Below, piece by piece: positions 25,084 through 36,090 of a stretch of DNA of 64,000 nucleotides. Both the position numbers and the translations under genes were made by a program. Source of the stretch: Agelas oroides (Eukaryota > Porifera > Demospongiae > Agelasida > Agelasidae); assembly GCA_949130485.1 (NCBI GenBank), contig OX422204.1, forward strand, positions 5,146,015-5,210,014, given 5' to 3'. Position 1 is the first letter of the stretch. Each line of letters starts with the position of its first letter. Below the pieces are notes generated by a model that had not been told where the DNA came from, ran no database searches, and saw only the letters and a program-made list of their open reading frames with translations.

Positions 25084-25567
25084 AGGGTTAAATCAGCCGC
25101 TCATTACTTCATACAAATGTGAAAATTCATATTTACTCTACTTAGCTCAATAATCATTTGTTAGCCTCACTCTCAAACCTTGCTGCTAGCACATCATGTC
25201 TAAACAAAGTACTAGCACACCCCAGTAGAAAGACACATGTCACTGATTAGCACTTCCTGTATTGTGGTTGCTCTGCCCACTATCCATTCTTTATCAAATG
25301 GAGGCAGACAAGGAAATTCCATAACAGGCACTTGAGAGTTAGTGAATCACAGGCAATAAAAAAAATAGCAACTGGACAGCCTGGAGTCATATTATCTTTC
25401 CTCACAAGCAAACTGAAAATGCATGGTGCTATGTCATTTCTCACCACTGTAACCCCCTGCTGTTCTGCATACTACCGTGTCACTTGGGTACATCTTGAAT
25501 TCTAAGTTATAGCTACAAACTGGATGCAATAGTCTGATGGCCATGTGCTCTGCTGCCTCAAAATGAA

Positions 25568-25725
25568 CCTTAGAAGCAGCGTCTCATTTTTCAAATTGTT
25601 CTGGGAGACTATGTCCCCAGACCCACAATGTCTCACGTGCTTATGCACGCATGCCCACACATTTTGTGCACTCAGACATCTATGTAACCCCCCTTCTGAA
25701 AATCCTTGCTACGACCCTGACCCAA
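25568..25725. repeat. hAT-terminal fragment
   Basis: TATGTCCCCAGACCC then CACGTGCTTATGCACGCATG matches the shared 3' part of the hAT group. It ends near a GCTACGACCCTG terminus. Confidence 0.45.
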
Positions 25726-26239
25726 CTGTGAAGCATGAGGGTCTGGTTGCAAGCTCAAATCAAAATACAGAACACCCAATTAGGCAATTACAACATAATG
25801 AAACCTGGTAAAATTAATAGTGTTATTTGCCAGAATTGTCCACACATAATTCTGTTGTAACAAAGATTCAGTTTGAGTTCGAGAAGCAACCAGAACTTTG
25901 CAGAGGTACAGCTTTGGAACAGATCTTAAGCCTAAAGTGAATACTAGGCCTTATGTAGCCTACATGAACTGCATTCCTGGGATACAAAATGCAATATTGT
26001 CTTGCAACCAGATCCTTTTGCTATGCTTCAGTCTGGCTTTGCCAGACTAAACTGAACAGGAAAAGTGCAAAGTAGGAAGCGGCACTGATATGGTAGCATG
26101 CTCAGTTCTTCCGTACACAGACTACTACTGGGTTCACCAACACACTATATACCTTGTTACTGTGGAGGATCGTATGCTGAGTTAAAGGACTCCATTACAA
26201 CAACTTTTTCAGCGAATATCCGTCTCTCTAGGTCCTAAT

Positions 26240-26742
26240 CAGGGCCGTAGCCACCGGTCCGGTTAGTCCGGTTTCAACCGGACCACTTTTTCCCTCACCC
26301 ATGGCTTGCTTGGCGTCGCCAAATAGGGCCAATGCTCGGCAAACGCCCATGGCACGCACACAGCGTGGTGACATGTTGCAACATAATACGAGATGGCTGC
26401 GAACAGTGCGAAAGACCGAGTCTTCCACCAATTTTCCGTTCTTCCAACCGAACGATCTGCAAAGGGTGTGGCTTGTGAGATTAGTGAACGATCGGAAAGC
26501 CGAAACCATGCAGTGCTATATGGCGCAACGGGCAGAAAGGGTAGATGTTCATACATGTAAGACTCTGTCGTCTGGCCTCCGAGAAGCATCGTTTTGGCCC
26601 AAAAATGGTCTCAGAAGCAACCTCATAGACTCTAAATTCCAAAAATTTTCTGGGGGGGCATGCCCCCAGACCCCCCTAGCTGTTGCGTGCTTACGCACGC
26701 ACCACTAACCTGACCACTCCAAATTTGATGGCTACGGCCCTG
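26240..26742. mobile_element. hAT-type element with CAGGGCCGTAGCCA ends
   Basis: The left terminus CAGGGCCGTAGCC and right terminus GGCTACGGCCCTG are inverted repeats. The interior holds GGGGGGGCATGCCCCCAGACC and GTGCTTACGCACGCAC. Minus-strand frames of about 90-110 residues look like a decayed transposase N-terminus but are broken. A second copy lacking its left end is at 37008-37335. No convincing target duplication was found. Confidence 0.7.
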
Positions 26743-27917
26743 TAGGTGTACATAAAAATGGTTTCTTTGAAGGGGAGAGCTGTCAGACGCAAACTGAGGA
26801 TTGTCAGGCTATTTGTGCCTGAAGCACTATTTCGCAAAACTTTTAGACCTACTTTTTTTCAGTCAGGAACACTCCAATGCAACATACTTCCAATCCAATG
26901 GGATTTTTTACGCTTTTTCTTGATTATGGTTAATCTCTATCAGTTTAATAGTTTGCATTTACCCTTGCATGCTAACTATTGGTCCCTCATTCAACATTTC
27001 TAGTTCTTTTTCAAATGGTGGCCAACCAAGACCAAATAAAATAACTGTATGGGATAATTATGTGCAACACAAGCAGTTTTGTTATGTGATATGTATATGT
27101 GAGATGATAGGTAACTAGTGCAAACATTTTAATATTTGTGGTCAGTGTTTAAAATGCCAGATAGTTATCTAGCATTCAAATTTTGAAGCACTTAGTGTCT
27201 AGATGAGTCCATCAATCAGGTTACAGAATGACATTCACAGATTGCTAAAGTGTATTTTAGACCATGCATGTAAAATTTAGGATGTATGCAAAAAATCTTT
27301 ATCAGCTTTGCTGTATCCTGCAGATCCACAAAGTTTTATCTTCTGAATTGAGCACATTTCTGGTGTTCAAACCCATGCAATATTGTGCTCTGAAAGGGCA
27401 TCCATTCCGCCTAAAGGTGTTGGTCCTTCTTTAGACAGCACAGGTTACAGTGGTTGGTGCTAATGACATACTCCAAAGTAGGTATGTTACATTCATACAG
27501 TATAGTATGGGCAAAGAAGCCCAAGTGATGTATGGCATATTTGTGTATTTGATATGGGTTCATTCTGGCATTTAAACATTAAGAACCAACTGCAGTGTGC
27601 CAGCTATGCACCACTTAGTCACTGCATGTGGCTGCATGTCACAATTACATTATGGAGAAGCCAACAATTGCACTTTACTTGTACTAGTTCTGCATATTTG
27701 TGTTGCTATACATTCTTCCTCATGCATGCACTTTGAAATGATACTGACGATGAAAATGGTAAAGCAAAGTGTAAAATTATGCCTTCACCCACATAGCTTA
27801 GTTAGCTATATGGGAGTGAACCTGAATATATCAGTCACTACATGTTACAGTTGCCAGTCCTCTATGTCTGTAATGCTGTGTATTTTGAGCGAATCTGAAT
27901 GGTATATTACAACAGAC

Positions 27918-28108
27918 CCGTATAGCCAGGATTTGTAGAAGGAGGGTTACATATATGTGTGATTTGTATGTACGCGTGCATAAGCATGCAAGACTAGCTA
28001 GGGGGGTGTGGAGGCATGCTCCCCCATGAATTTTTTTAGAAATTAGATGCTCTGAGATTGCTTGTGAGGCAATTTTGGGACAGAAGCAGAGCCGTAGTAG
28101 CTAGCTTC
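27918..28108. mobile_element. Partial hAT-type element
   Basis: CAGACCCGTATAGCCAGGAT resembles a hAT terminus. The segment at 27995-28080 (GGCATGCTCCCCCATG, GATGCTCTGAGATTGCTTGT) is the reverse of the shared group segment, and AGAGCCGTAGTAGC follows at about 28088. Confidence 0.45.
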
Positions 28109-28388
28109 ATCCAATTTATGGCTGTCCGTGCTAAGTCAGCTGACTTCGAATTCCACGAGAAGGTACTAAGTTTGGCAGAACAGCAGGTAGGCTGACAACA
28201 CTAGAGGGACAACTCTCGAGCGCCTGAACTAGCGATTTATTTACGCACGTATTTACGCGTGTCCTTTCATCGCAGCGGCGTAACTGACAGCTTGTTCCGC
28301 GCTGGTCCTCAACTCGCATAGCAGCAACTAGACACGTTTGGACCACAGCGGTTATCCTCAAAAGCAGCGAGAATAGTGGACCACTTTC

Positions 28389-28677
28389 TAACTTAAAGCA
28401 GGACTCCCTTGAATCGCGAATCGGGCCGATTCCGCTTATGAATAATTAATAATCGGGTAACCATAATGGCGCGATTGAAATTCATTGGCTTGTTTACACT
28501 TTTCCATGGCGGCAACCAGAATCAACAAGGGGGCGTGTTCCTTTGATGTGGTCTGCGGCCCTTTGTAGTGGTCTGGTGGCACTCTCATGTGGCTGGGCAG
28601 AACTTTGAAAGAAATCCTCCAACACTTAAAAAACACTAAAGATTTTCTAGCTCATTGAATGTGATGGTTTTTTTATT
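28389..28677. mobile_element. Left half of a TTAA-type element split by the LINE
   Basis: It aligns with 24307-24600, sharing ATTGAAATTCATTGGCTTGT, GGCTGGGCAGAACTTTGAA and CCTCCAACACTTAAAAAA. The homology breaks at GTGATGG (28677), where the LINE tail begins. It resumes at about 32753. Confidence 0.7.
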
Positions 28678-28782
28678 TTTTATTTTATTTTTTTTTTTTA
28701 ATAAAATTTTTGCGTAAGCAATGGGTACAAAATAGCTTAGCTAATATTAATTGTACCCCTAGGTATAAGATAATAAAGTTAC
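28678..28782 (-). other. LINE 3' UTR and A-rich tail
   Basis: After the TAA at 28783 about 60 nt of UTR precede a tail that reads AAAAATAAAA-type repeats on the minus strand. This is a typical end for target-primed insertion. Confidence 0.7.
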
Positions 28783-31701
28783 TTAGTGCATATAATATTG
28801 TTTAAGTGAATGTTTAAAAGTTGCAAGGGAAGGAGATGAAACAACTGATTCTGGAAGTGAGTTCCAGTGTGATACACAGTGAGGGACAAAAGAATTTAAA
28901 AAACAATTAGTATGTGCAAAGGGCTGGTACAAGGTAAAAGGAGTGCTTGTGTACGATCTAGTGACTTTAGGTACAATAATATTAGGTGGAAAATAAGACA
29001 AGTTGTGCACAATTTTGTACAAGGAACATAGTTTAAGGTACAATCTTCTGTCTGCAAGAGAGGGCAAGTTAGTCATGTTCAGAAGCTCATCATAGCCTTT
29101 GTCCCATTTTCTTGTGATCATTTTACACGCAAATTTCTGTGTGCTTTCAAGTAAATCTTGATCTTTTCTCAAGTGTGGGTCCCAGACTGGTGCTGCATAC
29201 TCCATGTGGGGCCGTACAATGGATATATATAGTTGGCGAAGAGTATCCTGGTCAGCGTGCTGGTAGAATCGACGGTACAATAGGCCCAAGATTTTCTTTG
29301 CCTTTGTGCATGCTCCTTCAATATGTTTTGACCAAGACAGGTCAGATGTGAGCAACAGGCCTAAATACTTAAATGTAGGGACACTTTCCAGTATTTGGCC
29401 ATTGATAGTTATCATAGGGGGGTTATTTATCCTGTTACGCTTGCGTGAGATCAGCATAAACTTGCATTTGGAAGGGTTGAGAGACATGTGGTTACAATTT
29501 ACCCAGTCCTGTACTGTGTTGGCATCTGATTGCAGGTATGAATAGTCCGAGTTTGAGAGAATGGTGCGATACAAAAGAATATCATCTGCATACAAAACGA
29601 TACGAGTTCCAGGAGAGAATGGGCCATAGGTAACATCATCAATGTAGATGAGAAATAATAAAGGACCCAAAATTGAGCCCTGTGGAACTCCTGAGACCGC
29701 ATACGAACTTGCAGACTTTGTACCACCCACCACAACACTCTGCCTCCTATTGGCTAGGTAGTTATGTAGCCAGGTCATGATATAGGGGTCCAGGCCCAGG
29801 CCCATGAGTTTTGACATTAGAGGCTGATGAGGTACTCGATCAAATGCCTTTTCAAAGTCAAAGAATATTGCACCAATCTCATTCCCTGCTTCAAGTTGTT
29901 GCAACCAGTCATGGGTCGTGCTGATCAATGCAGACAAAGCAGACTTGTTTGGTTGGAAGCCCCATTGACAATTTGATAATGGGTATTGCTCAGATAGATG
30001 GTCAGATATGAGCATGTGAAAATGTCTTTCTAGGACTTTACTCAGGACTGACAGTAGGGATATGGGCCGGAAGTCTGAGGGAGACTTTGCCCCAGGCCGC
30101 TTCGGAATGGGCACTACATAAGAAACTTTCCAGTCCTTGGGGAGCTGACCAGTGCGAATTGAAAGGTTGAATAATTCAGTCACTGAGGGTGCTATAGCAC
30201 TAGCAGTATGCTTCAACATGCGGGCAGAAATGGCATCAGGTCCATTAGCCTTTCCAGTGTCCAGTTTCTGCAACATATGTTGGACTTCCTCAACAGTGCA
30301 AAGAATGTCAGGGGGACATGTGTACACAGCTTCATCATTAGACGGTAATGGGGATATCGGAGGAACAGTGTGATTAAAGCATTTGCTAAAGTAGGAATTC
30401 AGTACATTGGCTTTTTCTGGATCAGTGCAATACTCAGAACCATTGTGGTTTAGAGTTGGTATGGAAGATGACTGTTTATTGAGATATTTAAGAGAGTTCC
30501 AAAACTGCTTACTGTTTGAAGGGTTCAATTTTCAGAAGTATGCAGCCTTAGCACAGCGCATATCGGACACCACTTTATTTCTTGCATGCTTGAACTTTGC
30601 AAAATGAAGTGGGTTACCAGACTTCTTAGCCCTTCTGAATAGTGTATTTCGTCGTCGCATTGACTTTACAAGATTTTTGTTTAACCAGGGTAAGTTGCGG
30701 CGACGAGGTGGAAGTACTTTTTTGGGAATGCTTTCCTCCATAATTGACAAAAAGGTGTTTTGCCATTTCACCCAACAAGTATCGACATCATTTGATGTGC
30801 ATATAGTGTTCCACTCAGTGTTGTGTATCAATTCTCTAGCCTTGTTGAAGTCAGCATGAGCATAATGCCATACTGTCCTTGTGTTCTGGCCAGATTGCGG
30901 TGGTGGTGCACTTGGCTTCCAGTTTACCCTAATCTTGAGACCATTGTGATCCGAATTAGCAATGGGAGGGATAACACAACAATCCAAAATTTGGCTTGGT
31001 GAGGACACGAAAGCAAGATCAATGAGTGCAGGGTTACCGAATGGGCTAGTATGAGTACAACCATTCACAACCTGTGTCAAATTAAAAAGCTGGGAAATGT
31101 TACAAAGTTTTGAGTACATATGGTGTGAGGGATCATTAAAATTAATATTAAAATCTCCTAGAAAAATAAAATTACAAAACTGTGCAATATTCAAATTTTC
31201 CATGATCTCAAAAAGAGTATCAAAAATAAGTGAAGGAGCACTGGGTGGCTTATAAAAAAGAGCGATCCCAACTTTAAAATGATTGTGTCTAACAGAAATA
31301 GGTAAAAATTCCAGGTTGTGAGGTACATTGTTCTGAAGTTGTGAGGGTAACACATTCACAATGAGATTATGCTGGGCATACATGAGTACGCCACCACCAT
31401 GACGATTACGATCAAGCCGGTACAACTGGAAGCCAGGAAGGTAAATCTCATTGTCAGAGATATTATGATCCAGCCAGGTTTCAGCGATGCACACAATGTC
31501 TGGCTGATGTGTTTCAACCAACAAGCACAGTTCATCAAACTTAGGGATAAGGCTACGAGCATTAAAGTACATTATTGAAAGTGTACCAGTATTTACATGA
31601 TGACAGAGATTCAAATTAGAATTAGAATAAGAGGCAGGAGGGCTAAGGGGGTTAGGCCTAGGAGAGTATGTAGAACTTAGGTCAGAGCAAGCACCCTGCA
31701 T
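28783..31701 (-). CDS. LINE ORF2: APE endonuclease plus reverse transcriptase, one in-frame stop
   Basis: It starts at 31701, 14 nt after the ORF1 stop. The endonuclease part has MYFNARSLIPKFDEL, CIAETWLDHN, FLGDFNINF and the SDHNGLK catalytic end. The reverse transcriptase part has DFRPISLLSVLSKVLER, GVPQGSILGPLLF and the LYADDILLY active site, then the C-terminal WDPHL and HWNSLPE region. The only break is a TGA at 30532-30534 between the two domains, in the same frame on both sides. The total is about 972 codons. A full-length relative without that stop could still be active elsewhere in the genome. Confidence 0.85.
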
Positions 31702-31715
31702 GTGAGAGTTTACAG

Positions 31716-32687
31716 TTAATGATTGGACAAAAAAGAACTCTCACCGTCCTCTTGGCTGGTTGATTGGTGCGTTGTGGTATGAGCAATATCTCCTTCACTA
31801 GCCAAGTCATGAGTAGCAGAGGCGGAAACTGGCTGGTAGCAACGTTCTAGCTTCCATGATGTTGAGTTTTCAATATTCACCCATTCCTGTTCAAGGTTCT
31901 GGAGAACTGTCTCCTCGCCCCTTATGAGAAACCACCACCGAACTTCAGTGTTGCCTCTTTTCTTGAACTTCCTTCGTACCTCAACATTCTCAGCTACGGA
32001 TGTCAACCGTTGCAATGTAGAAAGTACAGTTCTGTAGGAACAACCTCGCATCGTCCCCCAGACTCTCCTGACACCATCCACAACTTGTCGGTTTTCAGCT
32101 GCACCATGGCCATCAGGTGAGGTGTTTGAATTAGAATGTGAACTCCCATCCCTTCGCTGCTTTGGACGTTTCACAGCCAGCGCCCTAACGCTGTGCCATC
32201 GCTGCTTCGTCTTCTCAGGCTCCGTTTGCTCCGTTTGCTGCTGGTCAGCCGCTCCCGAGCCTGGACGTGCTGAGCGACGCTTGCCACGATTTCTCTTCGG
32301 CTCAACAAGCTTCCAGTCGCAGCTGGATTTTTCGAGATCGTCTTTGCGTCCACAGTTAGGTTTGGCAGCTGCAGCCTGAGCAGTCGATAGTGCCTCCTTC
32401 AGTTGCGCTATCTCCAGCTTCATGGCCTCCACAGTACATAGTAGCTCGCTGATGCGCTCTTCTTGGTTGTCTCGGTAACAGCAGGGACAGCAGTATGGGC
32501 GGCTATCATCGATGATAGCTTTGTAACACTTCACACTGACGCTCGCACAGTAGCGGTGTAGCCATTGCTGGCATTTGCCGGCGCAGAAAAGAGCTTCGTC
32601 CTTGCCAATTGTCACAGGTTGGCAGCAGATACAGCAGGGTTCTTTTGTATCTGCGGTTTGTGAGCTTCTTTGCTTCTTAGGAGGCAT
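31716..32687 (-). CDS. LINE ORF1 protein with PHD-like zinc finger and coiled coil
   Basis: The protein has 323 residues and starts MPPKKQRSSQ. Residues about 18-75 hold CCICCQP, FCAGKCQQWLHRYC and CCPCC, a PHD-like finger. Residues about 78-110 form a heptad-like stretch (ERISELLCTVEAMKLEIAQL), followed by a basic Gln-rich part. ORF1 proteins of CR1-type elements bind the element RNA, and PHD-like fingers are known among them. The ATG at 32687 lies inside the second copy of the 34-bp repeat. The first copy adds an upstream ATG at 32721, which opens a short overlapping frame. Confidence 0.8.
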   Translation of the reverse strand: MPPKKQRSSQTADTKEPCCICCQPVTIGKDEALFCAGKCQQWLHRYCASVSVKCYKAIIDDSRPYCCPCCYRDNQEERISELLCTVEAMKLEIAQLKEALSTAQAAAAKPNCGRKDDLEKSSCDWKLVEPKRNRGKRRSARPGSGAADQQQTEQTEPEKTKQRWHSVRALAVKRPKQRRDGSSHSNSNTSPDGHGAAENRQVVDGVRRVWGTMRGCSYRTVLSTLQRLTSVAENVEVRRKFKKRGNTEVRWWFLIRGEETVLQNLEQEWVNIENSTSWKLERCYQPVSASATHDLASEGDIAHTTTHQSTSQEDGESSFLSNH

Positions 32688-32750
32688 TATAGTTACGATA
32701 CACTATGAGGAACCAAGGCATTATAGTTACGATACACTATGAGGAACCAA
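32683..32750 (-). repeat. Two perfect 34-bp repeats at the LINE 5' end
   Basis: GGCATTATAGTTACGATACA opens both units (32683 and 32717), and each ends GAGGAACCAA. On the minus strand each unit ends in ATGCC, so the ORF1 start codon sits in the inner unit. Monomer-like 5' repeats act as promoters in some LINEs; that role is inference here. Confidence 0.75.
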
Positions 32751-32752
32751 GA

Positions 32753-33200
32753 ATGGTTGACTGTGTGTGCAAAGCTTCCCTGAGTGGGCTTGAATGTTTG
32801 TGAGTGTACTGGAAAGGCAGAGAGCCATCCTGGAAGACGGGTGTCATCACACAGTTGTCTGGCAAAGGTATTGTAGAAAGCTGACTTTTCGGGCTTGTAG
32901 GCCCCGCCCGATTTTATGCTAGCGGAAATGTGTGTAGGTTGGCTCCATTCTAGGGGCAATGACAGGGAGTAGGTTTGTGGGCATAACTCCCTGGGCTGGA
33001 GGTGAGCGGGAAAAAGCATATGTAGTTTTGTAGGGGGTGAGTTGAGCTTTCTGAACTGGGGTCAGTTTTGGTCGGTTTGAGTGGAGGTGTGTCGAATTTT
33101 TCTTGAAAGTCAGCACAGGCAAAATCACTGTTATTGAGGTCAAATGTGTGTTTTGGCCCGTAGACTGGAATTGAAGTGGTCCCAGGACGAATCCATATAC
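32753..33200. mobile_element. Right part of the split TTAA-type element
   Basis: It aligns with about 24600-24850, sharing GAGTGGGCTTGAATGTTTGT, GACGGGTGTCATCACACAGT and GACTGGAAT-GAAGTGGTCCC. It holds about 150 bp that the 24-kb copy lacks. Its terminal 230 bp are missing, and the beta-helix pseudogene begins at about 33205. Confidence 0.65.
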
Positions 33201-33204
33201 CATA

Positions 33205-33946
33205 TGATATCTTTGTTCTTTCTACTACAAATGTGGAGATATTGTAAGCAACATTGACCCGTGAATTGACAAACACAACCCACACATTGCTTCCATGACA
33301 TTTCCAAATTCCCAGTTATCCTCCAAACACTTCACTTCTCCCCGCACGTATCTCTCCAACAGTCTGTAGTTACTGTGGGTGAACACTGAGTCATGTATAC
33401 CTGAGGTACCCAGCACAGCAGGCCAAATTGTGTGCTGTTGGTAATGAAAAAGAAGCTGAGTTTGACATTAAGCCCCAGAGCTATATGCAGTGCGTAATAT
33501 GATAAACTTAAGTACCCATGCCTGAAACCTCTCTTTACTCTATCCACTCCACAGTTGGCCACTGTTATTCCAGAAAGAGAGAAGTTTGTCACATTTGTGA
33601 ACCCAAATCCACCCTGTCTGTACTCACAGTTAATGATCACGTGATTCTCCCTTGCACTACCATTCTCTTCAGACCTACTTCCATATATAGAGAATGACAC
33701 TACATCAAACACTCCAATATATTCATGGAGGACGTACTCCCCAGGTAGCATGGTGACAGTGGTGAAGCACTGTGAGGGATCTGCCAGACACTGCGACCAT
33801 CAGAGACATGATGGACTCCTGCAATCAGGTGTAGGTGAAGGGACAATGGTGCGTGCTGTGAGGCCACTAGTACCAACTTGTGACTCACTCACCACATTAG
33901 CAACTGAAATACTGAGAACAATGACAGGCCAGTAGACTGAAAACAT
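33205..33946 (-). pseudogene. Secreted beta-helix family gene copy, broken
   Basis: It starts at 33946 with signal peptide MFSVYWPVIVLSISVANVV, then TSGLTARTIVPSPTPDC. A TGA at 33800-33802 interrupts the frame where the paralogue at 12.4 kb has ACA. The frame then continues with DPSQCFTTVTMLPGEYVLHE and SFSIYGSRSEENG, and Gly/Asn-rich strands including NVTNFSLSGITVANCG. A second break, a frameshift near 33400, leads into GTSGIHDSVFTHSNYRLL. The protein type is a right-handed beta-helix resembling chlamydial Pmp repeats (see 37340-38085). The break positions suggest a dead copy, cut at its 3' end by the TTAA-type element. Confidence 0.65.
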
Positions 33947-34249
33947 CTTCTGAGGCACGAAAGTCTTCCACATGCATAACAAAGTTACATAAACTTGACT
34001 GTATAGAGTTTGTGAGACAGTGATCAAAGCAATATTTATGTTAAGTTTGGTACATGTTTCCCAATGCTTATTGATTGTGTCATGTGATGTATCAGCTGTC
34101 CATTGTCCAGTATTTAAAACCCACACATCTTAATAACAACCTGATACTCATACTTTGCCATTAATGACAAGTTTCAACATGGAGCGATATATGGTGAGCA
34201 TGGTGTGTACACAACATGGAGGTGTACAGTGACACTACCAGTGGTGTCA

Positions 34250-34312
34250 ACTGCCCCCCCCCCCCCCCCCCCCCCCCCCTCCCCCATTCCCCCCCCCCCC
34301 CCCGGTTCTGCC
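34250..34312. repeat. Long poly-C tracts
   Basis: Runs of about 27 and 15 C are separated by TCCCCCATTCC. The run length is prone to assembly error. Confidence 0.7.
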
Positions 34313-34646
34313 GCCTATGTGATATATGGGATGCTTTGCAAAGAGACCCATAGAGGAACCACTTCTCTTTAGTGGACATTACCCAGACCACTTTGACGTA
34401 CAAGAGAGTGTATCATTTTCACTGCAGCTAGATAGCATAACCATTGTCCAGGCCAACTAGTCTCGAGTCTCGCAGCATTTCGTAGAGATCCCGGCGCACG
34501 AGTGTCGAGTCTCGCTACGTTGTGGCCCCGCCCCAAGCTCAGTAGGCCTATATAGTACTCAGCACTGGAAACTCAGAAGTTTGGACTCTTCAGCGACGGC
34601 CACTGCATGGCATGTGGACGTCTATACGAATTAGAGTCATACATGC

Positions 34647-35395
34647 CAGGCCCGTAGGAAGCTATATTCGGTTGGTCAGGCGATAAACTGTTGCCACTAG
34701 GGGGATCTGGGGGCATGCCCCCCCAGGAAAATTTTGGATTTCAGACACTCTAAGATCGCTTCTGGTGCAGTGTTGGGGAGAAAGAGCAAGAGCTGCCCAA
34801 CCGGCTGCTAAACATAGAAAGTGCTCGAAGCCTTAACATTTGCGCATTCAGTGACTCCACTCTCATAGTAATAATGGCAATTGCATGCAATTGACTCTGC
34901 AGCTCACAAACATCCTTCGTGCACCGAGGGAGAACAATCAAATCGTCTACGGCCTCACGGTGACAATCACTTCCTTGATGTTTCTTGAACGCTTTAGGGC
35001 CCTCTTTCCAGTATGCAAAACCTTTGGAGATAAACGCTGGGTCTCCCTTCGTACTCGCTAAGAACTTTTTCTCAGCCTCACAGCGCATTCAGAGGTAGCA
35101 GAATGCAGCGTCTGTTTTGACATCATAGTGCAGCCAGCTGAACGTGTCTGACTCGCACCATTCAGCCCGGAAACTCGTCTCCTCGCCCTTTGTACCAAAC
35201 TGTCGCTTTGGAAAGTTTAACGCTTTAGTCGGTTGAAACTGCGACTCGCGCCATGTTGCGCGCGTATGGACATCGCGACTGAAGTCTTTGCTGCAGCGCT
35301 TCAGCCACACTCACGTTTTGTGCTACACGGAGGTTTGGGGCGCTAAGATTGGTCCGGCGGCTGCCGGACCTGCCGGACCTGCTCCTACGGCCCTG
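34647..35395 (-). mobile_element. hAT-type element with TTF/BED-like zinc-finger remnant
   Basis: The termini CAGGCCCGTAGGAAGC and GCTCCTACGGCCCTG are inverted. CATGC flanks both sides as a 5-bp repeat. On the minus strand about 35310-34750 encodes FSWLHYDVKTDAAFCYL, then a TGA at about 35089, then AEKKFLASTKGDPAFISKG and HQGSDCHREAV. This is the Cys/His zinc finger found at the N-terminus of hAT-type transposases and ZMYM1-like relatives. The rest of the transposase is absent. Confidence 0.7.
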
Positions 35396-35434
35396 CATGC
35401 GAAGACGTACAGATAACAATGATAACTGTAGTGC

Positions 35435-35560
35435 CGGTTTGGGCCAAAAGTGGCCTCAGAAGCAATCTCAGAGCATCTAATTTGCAAAATTTTCCTGGGG
35501 AAGCATACCCCCAGACCCCCCTAGCATGTGCGTGCTTACGCACGCACACAAATCGTTCAC
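35435..35560. repeat. hAT-terminal fragment
   Basis: GGCCTCAGAAGCAATCTCAG, ACCCCCAGACCCCCCTAGC and GTGCTTACGCACGCACAC match the group segment at 26600-26705. There is no terminus of its own. Confidence 0.5.
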
Positions 35561-35979
35561 CCCCCCAATCTCAAATGTCTTCCGCCGCCGTTGTATCAGG
35601 AATCATATACATGGTAAATAATGATTGTTGGTCTTTCACTATGTATTAATGTAACTGTTCAACAGTGGTCTGCAGTTTATAGACTAGCAACTAGAAAGAA
35701 AGAACATGGGATAGTATATTAATGTTTCGTTCATGTTATCATTAATGCTTCCTTTACAGCAGCATTGGCCCCATTGATGGTTAGAAGCACGTAAAGGAAT
35801 TTTAATTCCCTCAAACATGATGTAATAATCTATGTCCACTTAGAAACTGATGAAGTGCTCTCCAAGTATAATGCAAGTTTTGTATACTAGTATATACATG
35901 GTTGATACACTCTCTAGTTATAATGTAGTTTTACCTCAATCAAGAGTTGGGATACGAGGTGCACATCACAGACCTAAGC

Positions 35980-36090
35980 TAGCCTCATTCCCAGGCCACT
36001 CCACGATTTTATCTCGCAGCCGTGGAGAAAATGGAGAATTTTCTCCACGGCTGCGAAATAAAATCTGGGAGTAGCCTGGGAACGAGGCTA
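35980..36090. mobile_element. Perfect hairpin MITE, TAGCCTC...GAGGCTA family
   Basis: TAGCCTCATTCCCAGGC is answered by GCCTGGGAACGAGGCTA. The inner arms TCTCGCAGCCGTGGAGAAAA and their complement meet at a short loop, so almost all 111 bp pair. The flanks GACCTAAG and GACCTGAG match at 7 of 8 bases. Relatives lie at 39976, 43920, 45350, 47575 and 52229. Confidence 0.8.

Larger units (their letters stand above)
28678..32752 (-). mobile_element. Near-intact CR1/L2-like non-LTR retrotransposon (LINE)
   Basis: The 5' end is at about 32752 on the minus strand. A perfect 34-bp tandem pair (32717-32750 and 32683-32716) is followed by ORF1 (32687-31716), a 14-nt gap and ORF2 with endonuclease and reverse transcriptase (31701-28783). 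A short 3' UTR and an A-rich tail (28678-28720) follow. ATGGTT occurs at both junctions (28674 and 32753), perhaps a short target duplication. Only one internal stop was found in ORF2, so the insertion looks young. Confidence 0.85.

Noticed and set aside
26301-26708. Open frame of 135 residues on the plus strand
   Set aside because: It lies wholly inside a hAT-type element with inverted ends and does not match a plausible protein.
27554-27938. Frames near 27.6-27.9 kb as a gene
   Set aside because: No splice signals or recognisable domain, and the composition is like the flanking sequence.
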